Of a stretch of DNA of 64,000 bases, positions 25,132 to 37,100 are shown piece by piece. Source of the stretch: Phoronis australis (lineage: Eukaryota; Phoronida; Phoronidae); the NCBI GenBank assembly GCA_002633005.1, contig NMRA01000019.1:1533759-1597758 (forward strand), in the 5' to 3' direction. A program made the translations under genes and the position numbers. Below the pieces are notes generated by a model. It worked only from the letters and a program-made list of their open reading frames with translations, was not told the DNA's origin and did no database searches. The first letter of the stretch is position 1, and each line of letters begins with the position of its first letter.

Positions 25132-25395
25132 GATGCTCCGTCGATGTGATTCGAACGCTCAGGACATGAGATGCTCCGTCGGTGTGTTTCGAGCGCTCAG
25201 AACATGAGATGATCCGTCGGTGTGTTTCGAACAACCAGGACATGAGATGCTCCGTCGGTGTGTTTCGAGCGCCCAGGACATGAGATGCTCCGTCGGTGTG
25301 TGTCGAACGCCCAGGACATGAGATGCTCCGTCGGTGTGTTTTGAACGCTCAGGGTATTAGATGCTCCGTCGGTGTATTTCGAACGCTCAGCAGGC
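25132..25395. repeat. minisatellite, 38-bp unit, seven copies
   Basis: The phrase 'gatgctccgtcggtgtgttt' recurs at 25132, 25170, 25208, 25246, 25284, 25322 and 25360, always 38 bases apart, with 'cgaacgctcaggacatga' between. The minus strand is open across the array and reads a 38-residue period ('HTDGASHVL...THRRSISC'). Units are 85-95% alike by eye. There are no unique spacers, so it is not a CRISPR-like array. Confidence 0.92.
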
Positions 25396-26011
25396 CAAGA
25401 TAAGGATCCTCTCCACTTCTTATCAATTTTTTTTAAATTATCTTCTCTGCAGCAGCTTGAGCAGCGCCTTTGCCTTGGTGTTAACACTTGAGGTCACGCT
25501 GTGCTCAAAGGACCGAAGAAGGGTGTCAATTTCTTGATAATGCAGGGATGCGTACTGCAGTCACCATAGCTACTAAGTGTGTCTGGAATGCACAGTCTGG
25601 CGAAGTGATGTTCCGACTTGTTGACAACAGTGCTCGAGTAATATCTGAACTGTCACTAATGCTAGCTATCGGTAGCTCCCTTAGTTTACATCATAGGCGT
25701 TTCAAGCGGAGGATAGCCAGTTAAAGGGGAGGGTCATTGCTCCTCTCGGATTCAGGCGATTAGAAATTTTAGGGCAAAGCAAGAACAACATTCGGGGAGC
25801 CAAGAATCCAGAACAGGCGATCAGGCGCGGATTGGTGGCAAACGAGGGGTGTAGGGTTCTCCTACCATGCCTACTTAATTAGGGTAAAACTACATTTATG
25901 GGGTGCCCCGGTATCATTGGCGAAGAAAGACATTAGCGGGAAAAGCTAGTGTAATCATCACCATTGCGCAGCCGGTACTATGGTGGGTTTCAACCTCAAA
26001 ATGCCGCACTG

Positions 26012-26270
26012 AATAGGATGTGCCCAGTAGCGTCCAAAGGCCTTGAGAAATAGGATGTGCCCAGTAGCCCCCTAAGGCCTTGTGAAATAGGATGTGCCCA
26101 GTAGCGCCCGAAGGCCTTGAGAAATAGGATGTGTCCAGTAGCGCCCGAAGGCCTTGAGAAATAGGATGTGCCCTGTAGCCCATGAAGGCCTTGTGAAATA
26201 GGATGTGCCCAGTAGCGCCCGAAGGCCTTGCGAAATAGGATGTGTCCAGCAGCCCCCGAAGGCCTTGTGA
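26012..26270. repeat. minisatellite, 37-bp unit, seven copies
   Basis: 'aataggatgtgcccagtagc' recurs at 26012, 26049, 26086, 26123, 26160, 26197 and 26234, 37 bases apart, each followed by 'gcccgaaggccttg(a/t)'. The minus strand stays open through the array, with the three codon phases appearing in turn ('ISQGLRALL', 'YFARPSGATGHILFHKA'). Confidence 0.93.
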
Positions 26271-26289
26271 AATCCTGAGCTTCATTTGT

Positions 26290-29200
26290 TAGTGCATTTT
26301 GGAACTATAATCCAAACATTTTATAGACTGATGTTGTTAATGAAGTCGTAGGCAATATGGCTACATTATTTTAAAATAAACACACTTAGATATCAGCTAT
26401 ATTTGGCATTAGGAAACACTTGTTTTTCCAAAAACAAACATTACGCTTACACGAGATTTTGATAAATTTCATAATTTTAAATATCAGGTCTTTAGTACTT
26501 TCTTTGTTAGTAGTGTTTTAGAAATTTGCATAACGCCAATCTAACATTGATCAAGAGTTGGCGAACTGAGAGCATTTTTAAGTCAGTCAAGAAAATTAAA
26601 GTGAATCCAGACATTTCAAGATTAAAACCAGTCTTACGTTTGTTACCTTATCATAGTGATTTTGACCACTCGAGCAAAAACATATCAACTGGATTCATTG
26701 CATTGCTGTTTTGATTTTGTTTTAAGGAAGGTTTTTTCTAAAATTAAAAGTGTCTGCATTGTGGCTATTAAATGAAAAAGTACGTCGTCCCTACTGTAAC
26801 TAGAACCGGCATTAGGCAAATCTTGACTAACAGGATTTGCACGCGAGTAGACCAAAAAGTGAGCGATAGTCCTTATGGTCTTGACTTAACGAGTTGGATG
26901 AGATAAATGCGGTCGTAAACCCACACGCGTATTTAGCGTACGAGTTCCAAAGTCAGAAAACAAATAATAAGTAAGACAAACGACCAAAATGAGTGTTTTT
27001 AAAATTTAAAAATAACAGTATCCATTTTTGAATTTCTAAAATCGAGGCATTATGAAAGAAATTAGAGAATAGAATTTCTAAGCCAAGGGCATTAATTTGT
27101 GAATCTATTAAGACTGGTTAGTCACTCTCTGGCTTAGACTCACGTAGACGTTGGGGTAACAATGATTCCACGTGTTAGCGTAGGAGCTGTCTCATGGGTT
27201 AGAAAACAACAGCAAGGTTTTTCAAAAAAATGTTTGTTGATGCTTGTAATGTTTTCAACGGATTTCAACATAACTGAAAAGCTTAAGAATTCTCCGAGTA
27301 CAAGTTTCATTATATTCATCAATCAGTGCGACCTACTGTAGTTGCACACAATATGTCAGTGAGCTTTTGCGCTCGACGGAAGACGCTGCAAATTGTGGCA
27401 CCACATCTTTGGAACTAATTGGCATATTCTGGGTTCAAAACATCTGCTTTTTACCCAAATGTACAACATATAATGCGCTGACTTTTCAAATATTACATGC
27501 TTGAAGACGTATATACTCGTACTGGAAAAATAAAGTTGTCCGCCCCTAGGATGAAACTGTAAGGCCCACGCGGGACTGTCAGACCAACTAAGCGCGGGCC
27601 ATCAATTTAGACAGTCTTTCGGTTTGTAAATGGAACATCATGAATCGTTTTGTCTTCGAAATTGCAATACTCTCGGCTTTCAAAACACCTGTTTGGCTGC
27701 TTATGAAATTGACACAAGTCTGAAGAAATTTTAAAGACCGGCCGGGTGAACATGCTCTCCAGAGAGCGACCAGCTGAAGGCCTGGGTTCACTGAAAACCT
27801 TAAAAAAATCAATCGATTCGCTTTTATTCAAGCGCTGTGTTATTTGATGGATTGTCTCAAAGTATAAAATATCAAACTCGTCTGTTTCTCCGGCTTCCAA
27901 CGCAATATACAACAGCGGAATGGAGCCGGAGGACTGGTATTGGGCAGATTATATATGTCAGTTTCTGAGCCCCACGCTTAATTCAGGTGATTTATTGTTA
28001 CCAATTTCACCAATTATTTGGGTCGACAAACATGTAGGTTAAGACGATCTCATAGCTTCAGCCTGGAGTTCGGGCACTGCCATACACAGACATTAATTAA
28101 AGTTTATCTGTTCTATCCAACATGACTGGAGGCAGCGACGCTAACTCACATGTAAGCCTGTAATAAATCTGACTGGAAAGAAATTGTTCGACAGATGTCG
28201 CTTTAGATGTCCCTAACTGCGCTGTTACCCTGGCACACAAAACCAAGCGGGAAAAATAAGTTGGAATTTGAGCAACCATCCAGGCCTAGAATGAACGACA
28301 AACATCGGCAGGTAATCCATAATGTCTCACATGAAACTCGACTGTCGTGGACTTCGACGGTTGTTTTCTGTCACTTCGCTTGACTTGTTGAAATCAATGA
28401 AGAATTTCTAGACGTAGTAGTCATGTATACTCGGGAACCCAATTGGCAATGGTCGTCCGCCTAAGGCCCTAAGGCTAAGCATAAAACCGGCTTGTTGTCG
28501 TACTCACCCAATTATTCCACTTCAAAGTTATGCTCTGAATAGGATTTGATTTAACTCTCACAAATATATAGTATTCGTTGATTCAAACGTTTTCTTTTAC
28601 TTATGCGGTGTTGTTCAACTGTGCATTGCTTTTCGACAGCCATTTTATATTTTTATAATGACTCCCAGCCATGTCGTCATATGCTGCCGCCTTTTGAAAG
28701 AACAGAAAACCACACAGAAAAAAGCCAAGAAAATAGTGGAAAGTGGTTTACAGCAATTCTACTTCAACCACAAACTGTTTTACTAGCATGATATTGATTT
28801 TTATATCGCTTTAAATTGATTTAGAATTTCAGATCTGGAAAATAAATCGCAATTGTTTTATTCCAGATAGACCTTACTTATTTTCTGTTTGTGACCTCTT
28901 TATTTGACTTTTTGCTCTTGTTGTTCTTAACACTACTTATCTCTGCTGTCCTTCTTTTTCTTTTCGGGTTTTCTTCATTCTCTGTTAGCATCTTGTCAGC
29001 CAAAACCGAACTGTAACCCTTTGAGACTTGGTCGGCACAAGTTGATCATTGAACCTCGATACAATTGTTCTAATAAATTAGCCATAATCATATTGTTTGA
29101 TTTTTTTCTCGTCTTTAACAGGCTTCTGCAATCTTAAATAAACAAATAAATACCCAAGTTGCACTTGAATTTTATTGCTCAATCTCTTCTTTTATTTTTG

Positions 29201-31100
29201 GTTAGTCATGCTGTGTTGTATGTAACAATGCAATATAGTGAAATAAAGTCAATGTTTTACTTTATTGGTGGCCATTCTCTATCAATTCAAGTATTTTAAT
29301 TTTCTTCAAATAAATTCCAAATGCTCTAACCAAAAATTTCAACATGAATGTTGAGCTCAGTACTTCGTTTTGCAATAAAAAAACAAGTGGACAATATTTT
29401 GATGACCAATGCGTGAGCCGAAACTGTTAAGCACCCAGCGTGTTGCATTTGTCTCCTGCGTTTTTCCTTTGGCCTAACAGGTGTCAGTTAGTGCCTGGGA
29501 CAATTAGATACATTGCATAAACAATCCCTGAGTTGCTTTTTGTTCCGTCCGAAGAAAATTTAATTTCGAAAATATCTTCTGAGAATGAACAAAAATGTGC
29601 ATTAGTAAAATCTACAAGTTTTAAAATGGTCTCAAAAAAACAGCCGGTATATGCATTAACTTTAGTCTTAGTTCTTCCATGCGTGTTTCTCCTGAGAGGT
29701 TAGTACCTAACGTGCAGACGAGCACTCCTATTGGAATGCTAAGTTCCGCGTGGCTGCGCTGCATGCGAAAGAAGATGGCGGACGACCTTTGGAGCCTGAC
29801 GACGATAGGTATCCGCACTATACTGTAGTAATAGCCGAGTTCGGAGTAGGAAAATTACATCGCCCTGGAAGCCGCAGGCATACAGGGGCGATAATACATC
29901 TCGTGGTAATTGTTTACAATATGAAAACATTGACAAACACACATGATTTTGGTATCGTTTGATTCCTTGCAACGTTATCTTTCCAAAAATGTATGAATGT
30001 TTCCCCTACCGCGTATGGTCCGTATTTTATCCTCGAATTTCGGTTCGCACTATTTCCTGGTTGACACCACCATGTTAGCTCAACTCAAGATTACAGCATC
30101 ACCTGTTGTTAAAGAATGAAACAGCATCATCGACTCTTAATGGTGTTTGCCCGCACCGAGATTCCCATTTAAGTTTTCCTGACACAATATGGAGTACAAG
30201 TAGCAGCATTTCACCTTTTCTATTTTTTTCTAATTGTGACCATTTGACCATTTTCCACGAAATTGTCGAAAGTGATACCCTTTTCACCAATTTGGACCTC
30301 AAAAACAACCTTCGCTTTTTTTCGCAGATTCTTGCTTGCAGATGCGTACCAGGGTCGCCATAGGATCAAATTCAAACCCTTGGAACCGTAACTGGGGCAG
30401 GGGATAGGCGGGTCTCGGTCAGTATGAACTTCTGAAAAGTGACGATCTGCAGAAGTCGCGGAAGATTAGTTCAGATTTTGACTGCCAGGGGACTCCTTCT
30501 ATTCATGAAGCACCTATAGGAGCTAAGCCGTCCTACTGGTGGTGCCAGTAGGATGGTAGTCACTGTCTGTATTTGGGTCTGTTTCATGCAACTGGACACT
30601 TGGGCCGACTTTGTGTTATGCAGTTATGGCTTTATGGGCAACATGTAGCCCCTCGGCTGGCTGTCTCAGGGCTACAGTACTTACCATCACTTTCAGTACA
30701 CTAATTGTAAGAGAGTTTTAGGCAAAAGCTGCTGACTGAATAAGAGGTTTTCACATCCCTGGTTCTTCAAAAATACATTATTATTACATTCAACATTATC
30801 ATGTTTATGTCCTTCAGCTATCCATTCTTTCTCTTCACATATCTTCCACGAAGCATAACTTCAGGAATTATGATGACTTTGGGGAAGAATTCCAACTCTA
30901 ATTTTTTAGTCGCTGTTAACTTTTCCACTGCGTGCTATAGCCACAAAGCGTACGTTAAGCATGAACTAGAGCAAGACTTAGTGAAGCATGTGACCTGGCG
31001 TTTTACACTTGTAAAAAATAGCATGGCAAGATATCTGTTGGAATTTGTAAGATTTTGTATCCCTTGGACTTTTTGTTCGTGAACTGAAACTGGCACCTGG
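26290..31100. other. no gene recognised; possible upstream exon at 29774-29807
   Basis: Mostly AT-rich DNA. Two items could be more than noise. One is a 114-codon minus-strand frame ending at 27607 that I cannot assign. The other is an AAGATGGCGG start context at 29771 followed by an open run to a GTATCC donor at 29808. Neither is supported well enough to call. Confidence 0.35.
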
Positions 31101-31111
31101 GACAGATTTTC

Positions 31112-31153
31112 ATGGAACCGATGTGTTCAGTGATCAATGAAGCATTGCTTAAG
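31112..31153 (+). CDS. HAUS1: HAUS1 exon 1 (proposed)
   Basis: ATG opens 14 codons (MEPMCSVINEALLK) ending at donor AAG|GTGTCA in phase 0, which is the phase exon 2 needs. An 80-base intron with a pyrimidine-rich end (cccttttctgtcttag) follows. The human protein also has about a dozen residues before the matching VxxWL motif. The donor is weak, and a start further upstream is possible. Confidence 0.5.
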
Positions 31154-34100
31154 GTGTCACATGTGCTCTTTGCACTAAACTCTAAGCTGCTCAATTTAAG
31201 CAGGAACTGTACTGTGTCCCTTTTCTGTCTTAGGTTCGTGAGTGGCTCTCCACCTTATTTGTGGATGGCAAACAGCCACAGTATGAGATTGGAGAGAGAC
31301 CTTTGGAGATCTTAGACCTGTTGAAGTGCCGTTGTGATCAGCGGGAGAAGGACACACGACATATCATTGAAGACTTGAAGCGCAAGACTGAAGAGTACAG
31401 GGTAGAAGGTTCAGTAGTTAAATTGATTTTTGCACAAATTAGTTTCAAAAAAAATATTTCCCTACCCTCACAAAAATGTTGTCAAATATAGTCAGTATCT
31501 TAACTGTTTGAGATAGTTTTATTATAGTCTCAAGAATGGCTCAAGGGATTTTAGTTAATCTTATAATGTTTTTGATACAAAGGTATCGACACTAGATTTG
31601 GTTTTCAAGAAAAAAAATGTTTATCTGTTAAAACAACTTGAAGAGTTTCGCTGCAACTTCCTAGTAGGGAAAGACACAACAACCACTGGATAGAAGGACA
31701 TGCTCTTCTATAACCTTAATTTGGGAACAGTCACGTGATAAGGTGATGTAAATGCACATATTTCACCAAAGTTGTGCCATTGATATTTGTATGCTTTCAC
31801 AGATTTGTTTGAGGAACAGTTCTTGCTAAACCGTGAATTCCTTTTTCTGTCAAAAACATGCCACGTGATCATTGGTGAATGGTATGGAAAAATGTTTGAT
31901 TTCAATAGCTATGACCATTTCATGTTTGAAACATTAAAATCTGGTATTTTTCTAATCTCGGCGGAAGGAATAAAATTATCATTTTCATGCGCTCACAATG
32001 TGCATAATGTGACATTATGCATGTGGTCACATACTGTCAACCCTTTTGTCCGGATGTCTGTGTATCCACTCGATATCTCAAAACCCCCTTGTTGTATTTT
32101 GATGAAATCTAGCGCAGGGGTGTTGGGCATTGCAAGATTTGTTCACGTCACTTTTCAATCTGTCCAACTTCTGGGTCAGGGGCCCTGGCATTGTCTGTGT
32201 TTTTGGGGGAATAGCGTTTCTGGATGATATCTAGACAAGGGATTGATGGATTTCCATCGAACTTGACACAAAGGTGTGTTATATCAATGCGCTGGTATGA
32301 ATAAATTCTGGGACAGATTCGACCATTGTAGCTTCTCTTAGTGGCAATTTTGTTCTTGGCTAGGTGCTTTTCAATAGTTGTTTTTGAGTAAAGAGCATTT
32401 CCGGATGATATTTAGAGAAGCGATGGGTGTACTACTATGAAACTTGACTCAGAAAAATGTTAGGAATATGCGGCATCACCTTTTCAGATTCGACTACTGC
32501 AGTGCCTCCTATTGGCTATTTTGTATGAGAGCGTTTCCGAGTGGTATCTACTGAAGGGATTGACGGATTTCAATGAAATGTGGCACAAAGATGTGTGATA
32601 TCAATGTGCCGGCACCAATAAATTTTGACCATGGGAGCACCTCCCAACATTTCAGGGCTTGCATTTGAATTTCTCATAGCTTTCTATTTTTTTCCTCAAC
32701 AGATCTATTTTCGGAGGTCACTTGACCCTAAAAAATTACCCTGATCTTTTTGTGTCTTGCTAATTATTGTCATAAATAAGCTAATAATAAGTATTTTGCT
32801 ATATTATCAACTACGTGCAATCACACGAAGCCTAAACGTTCTAAAAATATTGTTTGACCAGTAGTGCAATGTCGACCTCTTGGGGTCAAAGGCCATCTCC
32901 TGGATATCATGGTGCCGTACATCTTTCACTAAAAAGTGCTAAAAATTTCGTCACATCAAAGTTTTCAATAAATATTAAAGTAACTTCAGATGGTCTTTTA
33001 ATTTGTTTCTCAATACTATTGACCAATGTTTTAGATCCTAGGGATTATTCGTTAAGTCAGTAATCACGTGACATACAAACTGAAAATCTATATGTCCTTC
33101 ACGTATGTCTGTCACACACATGAAATTACAAGTTTTCAGCGGATTGTTCGAACCTCCCCTCGACATCAACATCCCACGACCCCCTCAAACCCAAACCCTC
33201 ACTACCCACGACCCCCTCAACCCACAACCTTATTGACCCACTCTACACAAGCTCGACTCGATCTGATCATGGAACAAGTGCTGACTTGCAGGACCAACGA
33301 GTTGGGCCATAAGCTCAACTGGCTTTTCTCCATTTTTTGCAATAAAGCGAGTCGATTCCACAAGTTTGAAAGCCAAAAACAAAACAAAACAAAAACAGAG
33401 CGACCAAATCAAATAAAAATCTACCAACATTAAAAATGCTGTTACTGGCAGTGTAATCGTCTCGTTTGCTCTTCAATGAATTGCAGTGTATTCGTCTTGT
33501 CTGCTCTTCAGTGAATGGCAGATTCAAGTTTTTTTGGTTGAAAGGGCGAGGAACTGACAAATATTTAGTTTCTTCAGTAAATACAATTTGAAAAAACAAA
33601 CTGTTAACTAACAAGTATCCCAACGTTACATGGACTATATTGTAAACAAATATACAACAGAAAGCAAATAATAAAAATGTGAAATTATATCTGTATTCAC
33701 GGTTAAAGTACTCTCTCCCTAAGTTTAATAGAACTGGGCCATTGTTAGCTGGTTGTGGTAATGATAGTATGCTCACAATTTGCTAGGTCATGTTATTATA
33801 ATAAGTAATGTTCTTTTTTATCCACCAGTCTTCAGCCAGAGCAGATTCACGCGTAGAAAAGTCTCGTGGGAAAGTCATTCAGCGACAAAATATGATTGTG
33901 AAATGTGTAAAAAGGGGCGAGGGGTTTTTAGAACAATCCGTTTTCAGCCTGTAAGAATAACCTTTGGTCTTATTTTTACTTTCCAAACTTGCAGAAGATG
34001 GAGTTTATCTCCCACCCTAGAACCTAAAAAGATTAAATTACAAAGACAGTCATAAAACCATGTTGTAGCTCCTGGTTTAAACTAGATGCACTGTACTTTT

Positions 34101-37100
34101 CATTTTTTAAAGTTTTATTTGCTTTCTGGTTTCTTCTACTTGTTCTCAGGAGAGTTCAACTTGCTAAAATTCGACAGTTGGACCACATCATAGAATATAA
34201 TTAAACAAAATGTTAATATAATAAACATAATGTTTTTGTGTTAGTGCCCTATGTTTGTAAAAAAATTCCGAAAACTCAAAAAAATACCATCATGGATCAT
34301 GAAATTCATAATTGAATCTGTCTGAACCATAATGTGAGTGACCTTAATTTAATGCCGTTTTTGAAATTGAAAAGAGGACAGTATGTAAAAGCTAAGTGAA
34401 AAACTAAATCAAACTGACCACTAAGGACCAACACTTTATAATTTTAGTAGCTCCACATATTAATCGGTAAAAATCCTAATTTTTTGTAATTCAATGTCTG
34501 CCTTAACACACCAACACAGCGCCGCCTTTTTCGATCAAAATTCGAATGCTACAAGACGATGATGTCAGCTAAACCATGCGCAACTACTTGTTTGCGCATA
34601 GTTTGTTATAAGAAGATACTTAAAACCGCACCTTTATTGTGAACATGAGCAGGCATCAAAAGTATCGGCGACATGTGCAAGACAAGTGTGTATAAGCTTA
34701 GGCAAGTCCTGTTATAAAAGATGAATAATTAAAATGCATTTTTATTACAATGATGTTTAGTAATGTTTAAAAGAGTTCCCCTCATGACCCTGTGTCTCAA
34801 AAGGAATTTTATTAATTCTTCTTAGGAGATTTAATAAGCCCACAGAAAACTGCCCTTTTCAGACATAAAACGGTGTGTTTGTGGAGGCTGTATCAACAGC
34901 AACTTGACACTTTTGACAGAGTACGTGTCTGTGTTCAAATTTCTTAAAAACGTGAAAGTTGCTCAGAAATGGCGTCGGTTCGTGCACAGTACGAGAGTAT
35001 GGAATGTCAGTGTGGAAGATGCGATTCTGATCGGCTGTGTTCCGCCTTTACAACTGATTGTCAAGTGACCAAATGTGATGCTTGGAAGAATGCAATGAGA
35101 GCAAACCTTCAGTAAATGCATAATTTCCCTCAAATGTCGGAGACTGTGACAAAAATTGTTAAACCTTTTTTGTTTATGTTTTGTTACTGCATACTTTCTC
35201 ATGTTTGTAACAGTCAAGAGCGAGTTACTAAACTGAATCCATGCATTATTAGTCTGTCCAAGAACAGCAAAATCCAAAATCATCAACACGTACATGTGGA
35301 ATGGAATTGTCAACTGAGGTAATGCATGTAATCTGAATTGGTTGTCAAAGCTAGGCTACACGGTTTCGAACTTAAGTACTGACTGCAGTTGTGATTTATC
35401 TGATGACTCCCAGTGAACTGTTGTTAATTTGGTTGGAGTCAACAAGATCCTTGGGTGGATAAGTATTAGTGATGTGTACTGTTCATAAACCTGTCATCTA
35501 AAAAATAGAAGAATCCATCACTGACCTGAGGCATCCAAATGCTGAGAATGTTTATTATTTTTCACTAAGTATTACAAATGGTGCATAGCCCACCCTCATT
35601 TGCATCTGGTTCGTCTGTCAATTTTTCTCACTCGTGTAATCAATAATGTGAAAAGTTCATATTTTTTAGACTGGTTTCAGTGCGACAGTATACCAGTTTG
35701 AGTCGTTTAGTGTATTTGAGTTAAAATTTACTTGTACCTGGAAACGAGGCATGCTAAATGTGGAATTTCCTGAATTGGTTTAGTGAAATTTGAAAAAACT
35801 TGTGCCATGGTTTATTTATTTCTCACCTTTTCTCTTGTCCAGCTTTCAGATTGCGAGGTATTCTTAACCAACTGGGATTGCTTCCCTCTAGTCTGTCTCA
35901 GTCTGGTGCTGTCAGCTTGCGAACACTGTCAAACTTAGCTCTTCAACTTGACATCAGAAACACCTCGGAAACAAGGTAGGACGTGATCACTTATATAAAA
36001 ATGCTATATCACATGTACTCGTGCTGTATCACGTGTACTCGTGCTGTATCACGTGTACTCGTGTGATATCACCTTAGCTCGTGCTATAACGCTTGTCCTC
36101 GTGCTATATTGCGTGTGCTCGTGCTATATCGCGTGTGCTCGTGCTGTATCGCTTGTCCTTGTGCTATATCGCGTGTGGTCCTGCTATATCGCGTGTGCTC
36201 GTGCTATATCGCTTGTTCTTGTAGTATGTCGCGTGTGCTTGTGCTATATCGCTTATGCTCGTTCTATATGGCGTGTGCTCGTGCTATATTGTGTGTGCTC
36301 GTGCTATATTGTGTGTGCTCGTGCGATATTGTGTGGGCTCGAGCTATATTAAGTTTGCTCATGCAATATCTCGTGTGCTCGTGTGATATCTTGTGTGCTT
36401 GTGCTATACCGTGTGTGCTCATGCTATATCGCGTTTGCTCATGCGATATCGTGTGAGCTTGTGCGATATCGTGTGAGCTTGTGCGATATCGTGTGTGCTC
36501 GTGCGATATTTCGTGTGCTCGTGCGATATATCATGTGCTCGTACCATATCTTGTGTGCCTGTGCCATATCGCGAGTGCTCGTGCTATGTTACGTATGTTT
36601 GTGCTATATCGCATGTACAAATTCTATATCACTTACTATTATGCTATATATCGTGCTCTCATGCTTTATCTTGTGCATTCGCGCTATATTGCATGATCTA
36701 ACACTGACATGATATGCATTTAGACCTGCTCATTAGAAAAGCAAAAGGATTCTATTTCTTGTCATGTTCATTCTTTAGTTTTAAAATAACATTTCTGCTA
36801 TTCCGTTTGAGTGTAAGTTAATTTTACTGCACTATTCACAAGGGTTTCATTTGAACCCAATCCGTCATTTCTGAGATCTGATTAAATTTGCAGCATAAGT
36901 TACCTGCCTCTTTATGTTTTAACACATTGCAGTTATCTCCTGGGGATGCGCAAGCTTAGTAAAAGTGTGATGGACGTGGTGGGTCGACGACGAGCTGAAC
37001 AGAGAGCCTACACACTCCTGCTGAGTAGAACTAAGTGTGCTATCAACAAAATGAACAGCCTGCGCAAGTATGAAAAACGTGTTTACTCTAAAGTACATGG

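Noticed and set aside
25132-25395. CRISPR-like repeat array
   Set aside because: Directly adjoining tandem units without spacers, in an animal genome.
25914-26285. 123-codon minus-strand frame with repeated SQGLRALL-like units
   Set aside because: A by-product of the 37-bp array; no start context, splice sites or known domain.
27607-27912. Minus-strand frame of about 114 codons with balanced composition
   Set aside because: No recognised domain; a possible acceptor (cccaataccag) exists but no partner exon was found.
31787-32227. 146-codon plus-strand frame in HAUS1 intron 2
   Set aside because: Runs into a degenerate repeat, no recognisable domain, and lies in an intron fixed by flanking exons.
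33315-33776. 153-codon minus-strand frame with hydrophobic stretches
   Set aside because: Low-complexity AT-rich origin and a local 36-bp duplication; no family recognised.
34969-35115. Small plus-strand ORF with several Cys (MASVRAQYESMECQCGRCDS...)
   Set aside because: Resembles Cys-rich fragments of multi-copy invertebrate proteins, but too short and isolated to assign.
36041-36712. Several Cys/Ala/Leu-rich open frames on the plus strand
   Set aside because: They are translations of the 20-bp minisatellite in three frames.
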